This document shows positions 8,425-16,890 of a stretch of 64,000 nt of DNA, piece by piece. The DNA comes from Halomonadaceae bacterium T82-2 (GTDB lineage: Bacteria > Pseudomonadota > Gammaproteobacteria > Pseudomonadales > Halomonadaceae), in the NCBI GenBank assembly GCA_001577635.1, contig LSBP01000001.1, positions 331,675 to 395,674 on the forward strand, written 5' to 3'. The stretch's first letter is position 1. Each line of letters begins with the position of its first letter. The translations under genes were made by a program, and so were the position numbers. The notes below the pieces were generated by a model, which saw only the letters and a program-made list of their open reading frames with translations, did not search any database and was not told where the DNA came from.

Positions 8425-8867
8425 TGGCTTCCTCCTGCAGGGGGTGTCTTGAGTTCGAAAAAGCCGCCGCCCTCCTCGAGCCGATAGCCCATGCGGACCA
8501 GCAGCAGCTGGCTTTCCAGCGGCAGGTGGCGGGTCTCTATGCGCAGCGGCGTCTCCCCCGCCGCCGCGGCGACCAGCGTCATCAACCGTGAACCGACACC
8601 ACGGCGGCGTGTAGGCCGGCGCACGCAGAAGTGCGACAGCCACCAGGCATCGGGCGACTTGCGCACACTGACCGCGCCCAGCAGGCGGTCGTTGAACAGG
8701 GCGGCATGAAAGACGCCGCCCGACTCGAGATGGTCGCGGATGAATGCATCGACGGGCAGCGGCAGCCAGTCGGCCTCGGCATCCTGATAGATACGCGCCA
8801 GATCGATCCCCACCTGGGGATCCTCGCCCCAGCGCGCGTGATCGACTTCCTCCAGTGTAACCGGCAT
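8421..8867 (-). CDS. PanZ/PanM-like GNAT protein
   Basis: A 148-residue GNAT-fold protein. Acetyl-CoA-binding loop RRGVGSRL is preceded by FNDRLLGAVSVR, a pattern like PanZ (PanM). In E. coli PanZ binds acetyl-CoA, triggers maturation of aspartate decarboxylase PanD and so tunes pantothenate synthesis. The ATG at 8867 has GGGAGG seven bases upstream; an in-frame ATG at 8933 lacks a site. It overlaps asmA by four bases. No panD is in the window. The PanZ assignment is by motif resemblance; a generic N-acetyltransferase is the alternative. Confidence 0.65.
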   Translation of the reverse strand: MPVTLEEVDHARWGEDPQVGIDLARIYQDAEADWLPLPVDAFIRDHLESGGVFHAALFNDRLLGAVSVRKSPDAWWLSHFCVRRPTRRRGVGSRLMTLVAAAAGETPLRIETRHLPLESQLLLVRMGYRLEEGGGFFELKTPPAGGSQ

Positions 8868-8943
8868 GCCTGCTCCCTCCCGTGGTGCCACGAATCCCGC
8901 CGTCGATGACCCCGCATTGTAGCGGATGGCCATTGCGATTCTC

Positions 8944-8949
8944 TATAAT
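8944..8949 (+). promoter_or_regulatory. -10 element of the hisBHAF promoter
   Basis: A perfect TATAAT about 108 bp before hisB. The best upstream hexamer, TTGTAG at 8917..8922, is 21 bp away, too far for a standard -35, so the -35 is poorly defined. Confidence 0.5.
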
Positions 8950-9056
8950 GACAGGCTCGGCACGGGACGCGCAGGCCGCCACACTCCGGTTTCCGCCACG
9001 CGTCCCGCCAACTTACTGTTGCCCGGCGCGCGAGCGCCCGGAAGGGAGAGCGGCCA

Positions 9057-9650
9057 ATGCCCGAGCGAATCGCCACGGTATCGCGAGACACGTCCGAGAC
9101 TCAGATCACGGTCACCGTCAACCTGGACGGCCAGGGACGCTTCAATGCCGACACCGGCGTGCCGTTTCTCGACCACATGCTCGACCAGATCGCCCGCCAC
9201 GGGCTGGTCGACCTGGATATCGTCGCCAGGGGCGATCTGCACATCGACGACCACCATACCGTCGAGGACATCGGCATCACGCTCGGCCAGGCCTTCGACA
9301 AGGCGATCGGCGACAAGCGCGGCATCCGCCGCTACGGCCATGCCTACGTGCCGCTCGACGAAGCCCTGTCCCGGGTGGTGATCGACTTCTCCGGCCGCCC
9401 CGGACTGGCCATGGATGTCGAGTTCACCCGCGCCAGCATCGGTCGCCTGGACACCCAGCTGTTCTGGGAGTTCTTCCAGGGCTTCGTCAACCACGCCCGG
9501 GTGACGCTGCATATCGATAACCTCAAGGGGTTCAACGCGCACCACCAGGCCGAGACCATCTTCAAGGCCTTCGGTCGCGCCCTGCGCATGGCCGTCGAAC
9601 CGGACCCGCGCATGGCCGGGCAGATGCCGTCCACCAAGGGCAGCCTTTGA
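9057..9650 (+). CDS. hisB: Imidazoleglycerol-phosphate dehydratase HisB
   Basis: A 197-residue monofunctional dehydratase, step seven of histidine synthesis. The metal-binding histidine clusters [23 protein letters not shown] and [20 protein letters not shown] are all present. There is no N-terminal histidinol-phosphatase domain, unlike the bifunctional enterobacterial enzyme. First gene of hisB-H-A-F, with a GGGAG site upstream. Confidence 0.98.
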   Translation: MPERIATVSRDTSETQITVTVNLDGQGRFNADTGVPFLDHMLDQIARHGLVDLDIVARGDLHIDDHHTVEDIGITLGQAFDKAIGDKRGIRRYGHAYVPLDEALSRVVIDFSGRPGLAMDVEFTRASIGRLDTQLFWEFFQGFVNHARVTLHIDNLKGFNAHHQAETIFKAFGRALRMAVEPDPRMAGQMPSTKGSL

Positions 9651-9672
9651 TCAGTAACCGCGAGGAGCGAGC

Positions 9673-10314
9673 ATGACGATCGCCGTCATCGACTATGGCA
9701 TGGGCAATCTCCACTCCGTGGCCAAGGCCCTGGAGCACGTCACCCACGAACACGTGGTGATCACCCGCGACGCCCGCTCGATCCGTGGCGCCACACGCAT
9801 CGTGCTGCCCGGCCAGGGCGCCATCCGCGACTGCATGGGCGAGCTGCAGCGCACCGAACTGCAGGGCCTGGTCAAGGAACTGCTGGACGATGAGGGCAAG
9901 CCGCTGCTGGGCATCTGCGTCGGCCAGCAGATGCTCATGGAGCACAGCGAGGAGAACGGCGGAGTCACCTGCCTGGGCTACCTGCCGGGCAGCGTGCGCC
10001 GTTTCAGCCAGGAGATGCACGACGCAGACGGCCGCCGCCTGAAGATCCCCCACATGGGCTGGAACCAGGTCACTCAGCATCATCCGCACCCGCTCTGGGA
10101 AGGCATCAGCGACGGTGCCCGCTTCTACTTCGTGCATGGCTACTACGTCGAGGCCGAGCGCGACGAGGACGTCTTCGGCACCACCCGCTACGGTGATGTC
10201 ACCGCCCATGTAGCCACCGGCCGCGACAGCGTCTTCGCCGTGCAGTTCCACCCCGAGAAGAGTGCCGACGCAGGACTGCGCCTGCTGGAAAACTTCGTCA
10301 ACTGGACGCCCTGA
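9673..10314 (+). CDS. hisH: Imidazole glycerol phosphate synthase subunit HisH
   Basis: A 213-residue class I glutamine amidotransferase that supplies ammonia to HisF. The nucleophile cysteine lies in [10 protein letters not shown], and the His-Glu pair in [10 protein letters not shown]. The N-terminal [14 protein letters not shown] segment is typical. It follows hisB by 22 bp with a GAGGAG site. The HisF partner is encoded two genes downstream. Confidence 0.98.
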   Translation: MTIAVIDYGMGNLHSVAKALEHVTHEHVVITRDARSIRGATRIVLPGQGAIRDCMGELQRTELQGLVKELLDDEGKPLLGICVGQQMLMEHSEENGGVTCLGYLPGSVRRFSQEMHDADGRRLKIPHMGWNQVTQHHPHPLWEGISDGARFYFVHGYYVEAERDEDVFGTTRYGDVTAHVATGRDSVFAVQFHPEKSADAGLRLLENFVNWTP

Positions 10315-10385
10315 GCCCGGCGTTCACCGCCGTCACACTGGATAGATCGCGCTCCGGCCCAGCCGGGCGCTCACGAGGACACGAC

Positions 10386-11135
10386 ATGCTGGTTATTCCC
10401 GCCATCGATCTCAAGGACGGCCAATGCGTCCGCCTCAAGCAGGGGCGAATGGACGACGCCACCACCTACGGCGACGACCCGGTCGCCATGGCCGCGCGCT
10501 GGGTCGAGGCCGGTGCCCGCCGTCTGCACCTGGTCGATCTCAACGGCGCCTTCGAGGGCAAGCCGGTCAACGGCGAGGCGGTCACCGCCATCGCCCGCGC
10601 CTACCCCGAGCTGCCGATCCAGATCGGCGGCGGCATACGCAGTGCGCAGACCATCGAGCACTACCTCGAGGCCGGCGTGTCCTACGTGATCATCGGCACC
10701 CAGGCGGTCAAGCAGCCGGCCTTCGTCACCGAGATGTGCCGGCTGTTCGAGGGCCACGTGATCGTCGGCCTCGACGCCCGCGACGGCTTCGTCGCCACCG
10801 ACGGCTGGGCCGAGGTGTCGACGCTCAAGGCCACCGAACTGGCCAAACGCTTCGCCGACGACGGCGTGTCGTCGATCGTCTACACCGACATCGCCCGCGA
10901 CGGCATGATGCAGGGCGTCAACCTCGACGCCACCGTCGATCTGGCCCGCGAGGGCGGCCTGCCGGTGATCGCCTCGGGCGGGGTCACCAACCTCGACGAC
11001 ATCCGCGGCCTGGCCGAGGTCGCCGACCAGGGCATCCTCGGCGCCATCACCGGCCGTGCCATCTACGAAGGCAGCCTCGACGTCGCCGCGGCCCAGCGCC
11101 TGTGCGACAGCCTCGACACAACCCGCAAGGAGTGA
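10386..11135 (+). CDS. hisA: ProFAR isomerase HisA
   Basis: A 249-residue (beta-alpha)8 barrel isomerising the ProFAR ribosyl moiety. N-terminal [16 protein letters not shown] carries the first catalytic Asp, and [14 protein letters not shown] the second. Phosphate-binding loops are QIGGGIRS and [12 protein letters not shown] 71-bp gap separates it from hisH and five bases from hisF. Confidence 0.98.
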   Translation: MLVIPAIDLKDGQCVRLKQGRMDDATTYGDDPVAMAARWVEAGARRLHLVDLNGAFEGKPVNGEAVTAIARAYPELPIQIGGGIRSAQTIEHYLEAGVSYVIIGTQAVKQPAFVTEMCRLFEGHVIVGLDARDGFVATDGWAEVSTLKATELAKRFADDGVSSIVYTDIARDGMMQGVNLDATVDLAREGGLPVIASGGVTNLDDIRGLAEVADQGILGAITGRAIYEGSLDVAAAQRLCDSLDTTRKE

Positions 11136-11140
11136 TCACC

Positions 11141-11914
11141 ATGGGTCTGGCCAAGCGCATCATCCCCTGCCTCGACGTCGACGCCGGCCGTGTGGTCAAG
11201 GGCGTCAACTTCGTCGGCATCCGCGACGCCGGCGACCCGGTGGAAATCGCCAAGCGTTACAACCAGCAGGGTGCCGACGAGATCACCTTCCTCGATATCA
11301 CCGCCAGCCACGAGGACCGCGCAACCACCGTCGAGATGGTCGAGCGCATCGCCGGCGAGGTGTTCATACCGCTGACCGTGGGCGGGGGCATCCGCACCTG
11401 CGAGGATATCCGCACCATGCTCAACGCCGGCGCGGACAAGGTCTCGATCAACACCGCCGCGGTGACCAATCCCGAGTTTGTCCGCGAGGCCACCGAGCGC
11501 TTCGGCAGCCAGTGCATCGTGGTGGCAATCGACGCCAAGCGTGTCAGCGCCGAGGGCGAGGCGCCGCGCTGGGAGATCTTCACCCACGGCGGACGCAAAC
11601 CCACCGGGCTCGATGCCATCGACTGGGCGCGCAAGATGGTCAACTACGGCGCCGGCGAGCTGCTGCTGACCAGCATGGATCGCGACGGCACCAAGGCCGG
11701 CTTCGACCTGGAGCTGACCCGCGCGATCTCCGAGGCCGTGGCGGTGCCGGTGATCGCCTCCGGCGGGGTCGGCAATCTCGACCACCTGGTGGAAGGCGTG
11801 ACCCAAGGCGCCGCGGACGCGGTTCTCGCCGCAAGCATCTTCCATTTCGGCGAATACACCATCCCCGATGCCAAGCGCTACATGAACGAACACGGTATCG
11901 AGATGCGCCTGTAA
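11141..11914 (+). CDS. hisF: Imidazole glycerol phosphate synthase subunit HisF
   Basis: A 257-residue barrel cyclase pairing with HisH to form imidazole glycerol phosphate and AICAR. Catalytic Asp in [14 protein letters not shown] and in [13 protein letters not shown]; phosphate sites VGGGIRT and [14 protein letters not shown] 11141 has AAGGAG eight bases upstream, overlapping the hisA stop region. It is the last gene of the unit, convergent with the CHAD gene 26 bp away, with no obvious terminator hairpin between them. Confidence 0.98.
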   Translation: MGLAKRIIPCLDVDAGRVVKGVNFVGIRDAGDPVEIAKRYNQQGADEITFLDITASHEDRATTVEMVERIAGEVFIPLTVGGGIRTCEDIRTMLNAGADKVSINTAAVTNPEFVREATERFGSQCIVVAIDAKRVSAEGEAPRWEIFTHGGRKPTGLDAIDWARKMVNYGAGELLLTSMDRDGTKAGFDLELTRAISEAVAVPVIASGGVGNLDHLVEGVTQGAADAVLAASIFHFGEYTIPDAKRYMNEHGIEMRL

Positions 11915-11940
11915 CGACGATCGCCGCCTTCGTCTCGACC

Positions 11941-12723
11941 CTATTGCCAGCCGAGGCGCGACGCCTCCTTCAGGGCCTTGTCGAGCTGCGCCTCGGCAAG
12001 GCCCTGCAATTCGTCCGCCAGCGCCTCGCGCTGCGCCGACTCCAGTGGCATCGCCTCGCTCTCCGACCCGGCCAGCCACGCCGCCAGATTGATCAGGTCA
12101 TGCTGACGGCCGAGGCGCTTGGCCAGCCGCTTGAGCCGCCGCGGGTCGACTCGGGGCGGCTCGCCCTTCACTCGTTCACGCAATTCCTGCTGATAGGTCA
12201 GATACTTCACCCACTTGCGCCAGCGATGGCAGCGCGCCGGATCGCGTGACGCGGCACACGTCTCGGCCAGACGACGCGCCTTGCGCCGGGTGCGACGGTA
12301 GCCCGCCTTGACCTGACTGCCTGTCAGCGGCTCGGCCCGCCAGTTGGCCGCCTCGCGGACGAATTCCGCCTCGAGCACTTGGCGATCCGCACCGGCGGTC
12401 TCGTCGAGCGACGCCACCAGGGCGGCACGCAGCCGGGCCACGACGGGGCGCAATTCAGGGCTCAGGCGTGGCAGCGCCCAGCCCAGCATGGCGTGGCGCA
12501 CCCGCGCCTCGCGAGGGCCTTCCAGGCGCTTGGCAATCGCCCGGGGCGTGGCCTCACGGGCCTTGATCGCCGCTTTCGGGCGCTCGGCGCGCTGCAGCTG
12601 GCGGGCGGCGCGCAGACGCTTGCAGGTCAGGCGCAGCTCGTGGACGTCGTCATCGTCAAGCGGCGTGGCCAGTCGCCGGCGCGCCTCATCGATGCATACC
12701 AGCGGCCACTGACGGTACTTCAT
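11941..12723 (-). CDS. CHAD-domain protein
   Basis: A 260-residue, strongly basic, all-helical protein with conserved-histidine CHAD motifs: HELRLTCKRLRAARQL near the N-terminus and CHRWRKWVKYLTYQ in the C-terminal half. CHAD domains bind polyphosphate, and many occur beside polyphosphate or triphosphate-tunnel enzymes; no such partner is seen here. GGGAGG precedes the start. It may be the last gene of a minus-strand unit with yjaG and the alkyltransferase-like gene. A role in polyphosphate binding is inferred from the family. Confidence 0.85.
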   Translation of the reverse strand: MKYRQWPLVCIDEARRRLATPLDDDDVHELRLTCKRLRAARQLQRAERPKAAIKAREATPRAIAKRLEGPREARVRHAMLGWALPRLSPELRPVVARLRAALVASLDETAGADRQVLEAEFVREAANWRAEPLTGSQVKAGYRRTRRKARRLAETCAASRDPARCHRWRKWVKYLTYQQELRERVKGEPPRVDPRRLKRLAKRLGRQHDLINLAAWLAGSESEAMPLESAQREALADELQGLAEAQLDKALKEASRLGWQ

Positions 12724-12750
12724 GCTTGCCTCCCGGCGCCCCCGTGGGCG

Positions 12751-13350
12751 TCACTCCAGGCTCAGGCCGAGGTTGCTGACGCCGTCGTTGCGCCCCAGAC
12801 GACGCAGCGCCTTGAGCGCCTCGCGGTCGAGCCGCGCCTCGGCGGCTTCCAGCACCGCTTCCTGGAAGTCGCGCTCGTCGGCCATCAGCGGGTGCTCGCG
12901 CAGGCGCGTGGCGGCCCGCTCGGCGTCGTCCTCCTCGGCCTCCTCGGTCATCTCGACGACGGCCTGCACCCCGCTCTTCGACAGGCCGCTGATCGTCAGC
13001 GGCGCATCGGGCGTCTCGCCCTGCAGCGCGTCGAGCAGGGTCGACAGGGCCATCATCACCTCCACGGCCCGGCGCGCCCCGAAGCTCTCGTCATCCTCGG
13101 GGGGCTCCGCCTCGCTCAGCTTGTCCGCCTGACGGGCGAAGTCGATCTTCGCCTCGCGCACCATCAGCGATTCCCAGGCCAGATCGAGCACCACGCGCAG
13201 CGTCCCGGGGTCACCCTGCCCGGTCATCTGTGCGTACAGGCCGTAATTGGGCAGCAGCCGTTCGCACAGCGCCGCCATGAACGCGATCTGCTGGCGGCGG
13301 CTCAGGGCGCGCAGGCGGGCCTTGAAGCCCTCTCGGGGGGTCGCTGTCAT
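12751..13350 (-). CDS. yjaG: YjaG family protein (DUF416)
   Basis: A 199-residue protein matching the E. coli YjaG/DUF416 family in order and length: R.QQ.AFMAALCERLLPNY near the N-terminus, LDLAWE, the central SGLSKSGVQAVVEMTE and a C-terminal LGRNDGVSNLGL. The molecular function is unknown; the family is helical and cytoplasmic. AAGGAG precedes the ATG. It lies 26 bp from the alkyltransferase-like gene and 27 bp from the CHAD gene, all on the minus strand. Confidence 0.9.
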   Translation of the reverse strand: MTATPREGFKARLRALSRRQQIAFMAALCERLLPNYGLYAQMTGQGDPGTLRVVLDLAWESLMVREAKIDFARQADKLSEAEPPEDDESFGARRAVEVMMALSTLLDALQGETPDAPLTISGLSKSGVQAVVEMTEEAEEDDAERAATRLREHPLMADERDFQEAVLEAAEARLDREALKALRRLGRNDGVSNLGLSLE

Positions 13351-13376
13351 GGGGTCTCCTTGTTATCCGCGGCCGA

Positions 13377-13685
13377 TCATGGCCAGAACAGCTCGGCGCT
13401 CACCCGGCCGCCGGCGTCGAAAACGATGCCTTCGGCACGCAACCGCTCGCGCTGGCGCACGGCGCCGCCATGCTCGGTGACGCGTCGCGAGGCATTGATC
13501 ACCCGGTGCCAGGGCAGGCCGTGGCCATCAGGCAGGTGGCGCATGGCACTGCCGACCATGCGTGCCGTGGCGCCTTCGGTCATCTTCGCCACCCGGCCAT
13601 AGGTGGTCACCCGGCCTTCGGGAATCTGGGCCACGATGGTGTAGATCTGTTCGAGCAGGTCCGCGCGGGGCATGTCCGACTCCAT
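13377..13685 (-). CDS. Alkyltransferase-like (ATL) protein
   Basis: A 102-residue homologue of the DNA-binding domain of O6-alkylguanine methyltransferase. The active-site motif PCHRV reads PWHRV, with Trp59 replacing the alkyl-acceptor cysteine. ATL proteins bind O6-alkylguanine without repairing it and recruit nucleotide excision repair. The HTH core RMVGSAMRH and arginine finger are kept. Two starts are possible: ATG 13685 with GAGGA close by, or ATG 13673 (MPRADLL) with GGAG six bases away. uvrA, an excision repair gene, lies 14 kb away. Confidence 0.9.
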   Translation of the reverse strand: MESDMPRADLLEQIYTIVAQIPEGRVTTYGRVAKMTEGATARMVGSAMRHLPDGHGLPWHRVINASRRVTEHGGAVRQRERLRAEGIVFDAGGRVSAELFWP

Positions 13686-13808
13686 GGTTCCTCAGGCTGT
13701 CGGCCCCATTATGGCACCACCAGCCGGACGCGGGGACCACCAACCACCGCCCCCGCGGGCGACGAGATTCACTGGACGCCGGTGGAGCGCGTATCCGATG
13801 ATGGCCGC

Positions 13809-14492
13809 ATGCATATCTACTTCCTCCAGCATGCCGCCCACGCCGGGCCCGCCCGTCTCGCCGACTGGCTCGCCGGCATGGGGCACAGCCACAATACCTG
13901 CCATCTGTACGCCGACGAGGCCCCGCCACGCCTCGAGGACTGCGACGCGCTGATCCTGCTCGACGGCCCCCAGGCCCACGACGACACCGCGGCCCACCCC
14001 TGGCTGAAACGGGAGACCAAGCTGCTCGACCGGGCGCTGAAGAGCGGCAAGCCGGTTCTGGGCATCGGCCTCGGGGCGCGGCTGATCGCCGCCCGGCTCG
14101 GTGCCATCATCTCCCGCGGCACCCACGCCGAGGCCGGCTGGCAGACCGTGACCCTGGCTGCGGAGAGCCCCTTCGACCTGCCCGAGCAGTTCGAGGCCTT
14201 TCTCTGGCACCGCGACATCTTCGGCCTGCCCGAGGACGCCCTGCCGCTGGGCGGCACCGCGGCCAGCCCGGTGCAGGGCTTCGCCTGGGACGCCGGCCGG
14301 GTTGTCGCCCTGCAGTGTCATCTGGAAGCCACCGCCGCCAGCGCCACCGCCCTGCTCGACCATGAACCCCTGCCCGCCGAAGGCCCCTACGTGCAGAGCC
14401 GCGAGGCGATTCTCGCCGACCCGCGGCGCTTCGACCGGCTGGCGCCGCTGCTCGACCGGGTGCTGAGTCGCTGGCTCGTCGGCGCCTCCTGA
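13809..14492 (+). CDS. Class I glutamine amidotransferase-like protein lacking the catalytic Cys
   Basis: A 227-residue protein with a type 1 GATase fold. The nucleophile elbow, normally GICLGAQ, reads GIGLGAR (residues 85-91), so Gly87 replaces the cysteine. The His-Glu pair is retained in QCHLEAT (His171, Glu173). Length and layout match the free-standing GATase group related to the GuaA glutaminase domain. The start ATG 13809 has no strong ribosome site, and no other start fits better. It stands alone on the plus strand between minus-strand genes. It cannot act as a standard glutaminase and may bind a ligand or have become non-catalytic. A sequencing error is the trivial alternative. Confidence 0.75.
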   Translation: MHIYFLQHAAHAGPARLADWLAGMGHSHNTCHLYADEAPPRLEDCDALILLDGPQAHDDTAAHPWLKRETKLLDRALKSGKPVLGIGLGARLIAARLGAIISRGTHAEAGWQTVTLAAESPFDLPEQFEAFLWHRDIFGLPEDALPLGGTAASPVQGFAWDAGRVVALQCHLEATAASATALLDHEPLPAEGPYVQSREAILADPRRFDRLAPLLDRVLSRWLVGAS

Positions 14493-14523
14493 GCGCAGGC
14501 CCGCCCGAGCCTCGGCGCTGCCG

Positions 14524-15621
14524 CTACTGGCGTGTCGGTGCCGCCTGCCATGCCTCGGCGAAGGCCAGGCAGCTGTCCCAGTCGCCGACGTGCAGGAAGT
14601 GCTGATCGTCGTGCTTCTCCAGCTGATAGCGGTACATGGGGTCGTAGTATTCGGTCAGCAGCGGCGCCAGCCAGGCCTCGTGGGCCTGGCGGTTGCCGCG
14701 CTCGTGCTCGCGGAAGGCCAGTTCCTGCAGCCGCGCCAGCCGCGCCAGCCGGGCGCCGCCGAGACGCTTGCGCAGGCGTCGCAGGGCGCCGGAAAGCTGC
14801 TTGCGCATCAGCGCCCAGCCCAGCCATTCACCGTACTGCGTGGCATAGATCGCCCACAGGTCCTCGATGTAGTCCTTGTGGATACGCGCCAGCCGCCAGT
14901 CCAGCGGCATCTCGACGCGGATGCGCGGGGCCCGCTCCATCCCGCGCCAGAAGCTCAGCGGAATGTTGGCATTGCCGATGTGGCGCGACTCGTCCTCGAC
15001 CACGCAGGCGCCGTCCCGCGCCAGCAGCCCGAGGCCCATGGCGTGCTCGAAATCGATCTGGCTCGGCGCCGGCAGCGGGTGCCGGCCGAAGGCCGAGCCC
15101 TTGTGGCGGGCACAGCCCTCCAGGTCGAGACCGTGGCTCAGCCGCTGGATCAGTTCGGTCTTGGCGCAGCCGGTCAGCCCGCCGACCACCAGCAGCGGCT
15201 GCTCGGCGGCGGCGTCGATGCGCCGGCACAGCGCCTGGCGCATGGCCTTCCAGCCGCCGCGGATGCGCGGGCGCGTGACCCCCGCCTCGGCCAGCCACTG
15301 CTGGGCGATCTGCGAACGCAGCCCGCCGCGGAAGCAGTAGAGCAGGGCATCCGGGTGCGCCTCGACCACGCGCCGCCAGGCGGCCACCCGCTCGCGGCGC
15401 AGACGCCCGCTGACCAGTTGCTCGCCCAGCGCGATCGCCGCATCCTGACCGTGGGTCTTATAGTGGATGCCGACCCGGTGGCGCTCCGCGTCGTCCATCA
15501 GCGGCAGGTTGATCGCGCCGGGCAGCGCGCCCTGGGCGAACTCCACCGGCGCGCGCACGTCGATCAGCACCCGCCCCTCGGCCAGCCAGCCCAGATCGGG
15601 CTCGACCGTCGGCAGGGTCAT
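14524..15621 (-). CDS. selU: tRNA 2-selenouridine synthase SelU (MnmH)
   Basis: A 365-residue enzyme that replaces sulfur by selenium in the wobble 2-thiouridine of tRNAs for Lys, Glu and Gln. The N-terminal rhodanese domain has its catalytic Cys96 in CFRGGLRS. A P-loop domain follows, with Walker A GGLTGCAKT (about 147-155), in which Ala stands where the last glycine is usual. The start overlaps the selD stop as ATGA, so the selenophosphate supplier and user are co-translated. Confidence 0.96.
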   Translation of the reverse strand: MTLPTVEPDLGWLAEGRVLIDVRAPVEFAQGALPGAINLPLMDDAERHRVGIHYKTHGQDAAIALGEQLVSGRLRRERVAAWRRVVEAHPDALLYCFRGGLRSQIAQQWLAEAGVTRPRIRGGWKAMRQALCRRIDAAAEQPLLVVGGLTGCAKTELIQRLSHGLDLEGCARHKGSAFGRHPLPAPSQIDFEHAMGLGLLARDGACVVEDESRHIGNANIPLSFWRGMERAPRIRVEMPLDWRLARIHKDYIEDLWAIYATQYGEWLGWALMRKQLSGALRRLRKRLGGARLARLARLQELAFREHERGNRQAHEAWLAPLLTEYYDPMYRYQLEKHDDQHFLHVGDWDSCLAFAEAWQAAPTRQ

Positions 15622-16655
15622 CGCCGGACCTCGATCAGTGCCTCACCCTCGGCCTTCAGGCACTCGCCGAACGGCGCGAGCGTGACCCCGTGGGCCCGGC
15701 CGATGCGTTCCACGTCGTAGGCATAGGCCGGGTCCACCGCCAGCAGCAGGCCGCCGGAGGTCTGCGGGTCGCACAGCCACTGCCAGTGGGCGTCGTCCAT
15801 CGTCGGCAGGCTCGTGCCCAGCGCCTGGCGGTTGCGCGCGCTGCCACCGGGCACCGCGCCCTGGCGGCGGTACGACTCGGCCTCGGCCAGCCGCGGCAGG
15901 CGGCGGAAGTCGATGCGCGCCTTGACGCCACTGGCGCTGCACACCTCGCTGAGATGCCCGGCCAGGCCGAAGCCGGTGACGTCGGTCATGGCATGCACGC
16001 CGGCCACCTTGGCCAGATCGACGCCCATGTCGTTGGCCTTGAGCATGGTTTCCCGCGCCAGCCCCTGATGCCCGGGCTCGAGCAGGCCGCGCTTTTCCGC
16101 CGTGGTCAAAAGCCCCACGCCCAGCGGCTTGGTGAGATACAGCAGGTCCCCCGGCCGGGCACCCTTGTTGAGCTTGAGATGCTCGAGGTCGACCAGGCCG
16201 TTGACCGACAGCCCGAAGATCGGCTCCGGCGCGTCGATCGAATGCCCGCCGGCCAGCGCCAGCCCCAGCTCGCGACATACCGCCTGAGCGCCGGCCACCA
16301 CGTCGCCGGCGACGTCGGCGCCGAGCTTGTCGAGCGGCCAGCCGAGGATACCCAGCGCCATCACCGGGCGCCCACCCATGGCGTAGACGTCGCTGATGGC
16401 GTTGGTGGCGGCGATGCGGCCGAAGTCGAAGGGATCATCGACGATCGGCATGAAGAAATCGGTGGTGGCGATCAGCCCGCGGCCGTCGCCCAGATCGTAC
16501 ACCGCCGCGTCCTCGCGACCCTGATTGCCGACGATCAGCCGGGCGTTGCTGGCTCCCGGGCCCGCCTTGGCAAGGATGCCGTCGAGCACGTCGGGGGCGA
16601 TCTTGCAGCCGCAGCCGGCTCCGTGGCTGTACTGGGTCAGGCGAATGGCGCTCAT
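15618..16655 (-). CDS. selD: Selenide, water dikinase SelD
   Basis: A 345-residue selenophosphate synthase (selenide + ATP to selenophosphate). The N-terminal redox site is HGAGCGCK, with cysteine rather than selenocysteine. AIRS-type ATP-binding features include TTDFFMPIVDDPFDFGRIAA (in parts) and GGHSIDAPEP. CGAGGAGAAC precedes the start. In this window its product is used only by SelU; selA/selB are not visible. Confidence 0.98.
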   Translation of the reverse strand: MSAIRLTQYSHGAGCGCKIAPDVLDGILAKAGPGASNARLIVGNQGREDAAVYDLGDGRGLIATTDFFMPIVDDPFDFGRIAATNAISDVYAMGGRPVMALGILGWPLDKLGADVAGDVVAGAQAVCRELGLALAGGHSIDAPEPIFGLSVNGLVDLEHLKLNKGARPGDLLYLTKPLGVGLLTTAEKRGLLEPGHQGLARETMLKANDMGVDLAKVAGVHAMTDVTGFGLAGHLSEVCSASGVKARIDFRRLPRLAEAESYRRQGAVPGGSARNRQALGTSLPTMDDAHWQWLCDPQTSGGLLLAVDPAYAYDVERIGRAHGVTLAPFGECLKAEGEALIEVRR

Positions 16656-16775
16656 GCTGTTCTCCTCGTTCGAACCTGTGACAATTCTACGTCAAGCGCG
16701 TCGGCGGCGGGATGGCTATAGCAGGGCTATCACAGATAGCTGCAGCATCGCTCGGGCTGACCGGCGGCCGGTCTA

Positions 16776-16859
16776 CGAGGGGCGCTATGAACCCTTCCAT
16801 GGGCGCTACTTTGGCCATCCATGGCCAAAAACCCCCTCTACGACCTGCCCCCGGCGCCC
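16776..16859 (+). repeat. Structured dispersed repeat, copy A
   Basis: About 84 bp, near 75% identical by eye to copy B (18424..18506) and in the same orientation, placed 31 bp downstream of the radA stop. It contains the perfect hairpin TTTGGCCAT-CC-ATGGCCAAA (16810..16829). The arms differ from copy B in a compensatory way. Confidence 0.75.
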
Positions 16860-16890
16860 TCGACATAGCCAACGGTGATTACTCTGATGG

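Noticed and set aside
6301..8487. Long plus-strand open frames over asmA
   Set aside because: They shadow a confidently identified minus-strand gene and show no family motifs or ribosome sites.
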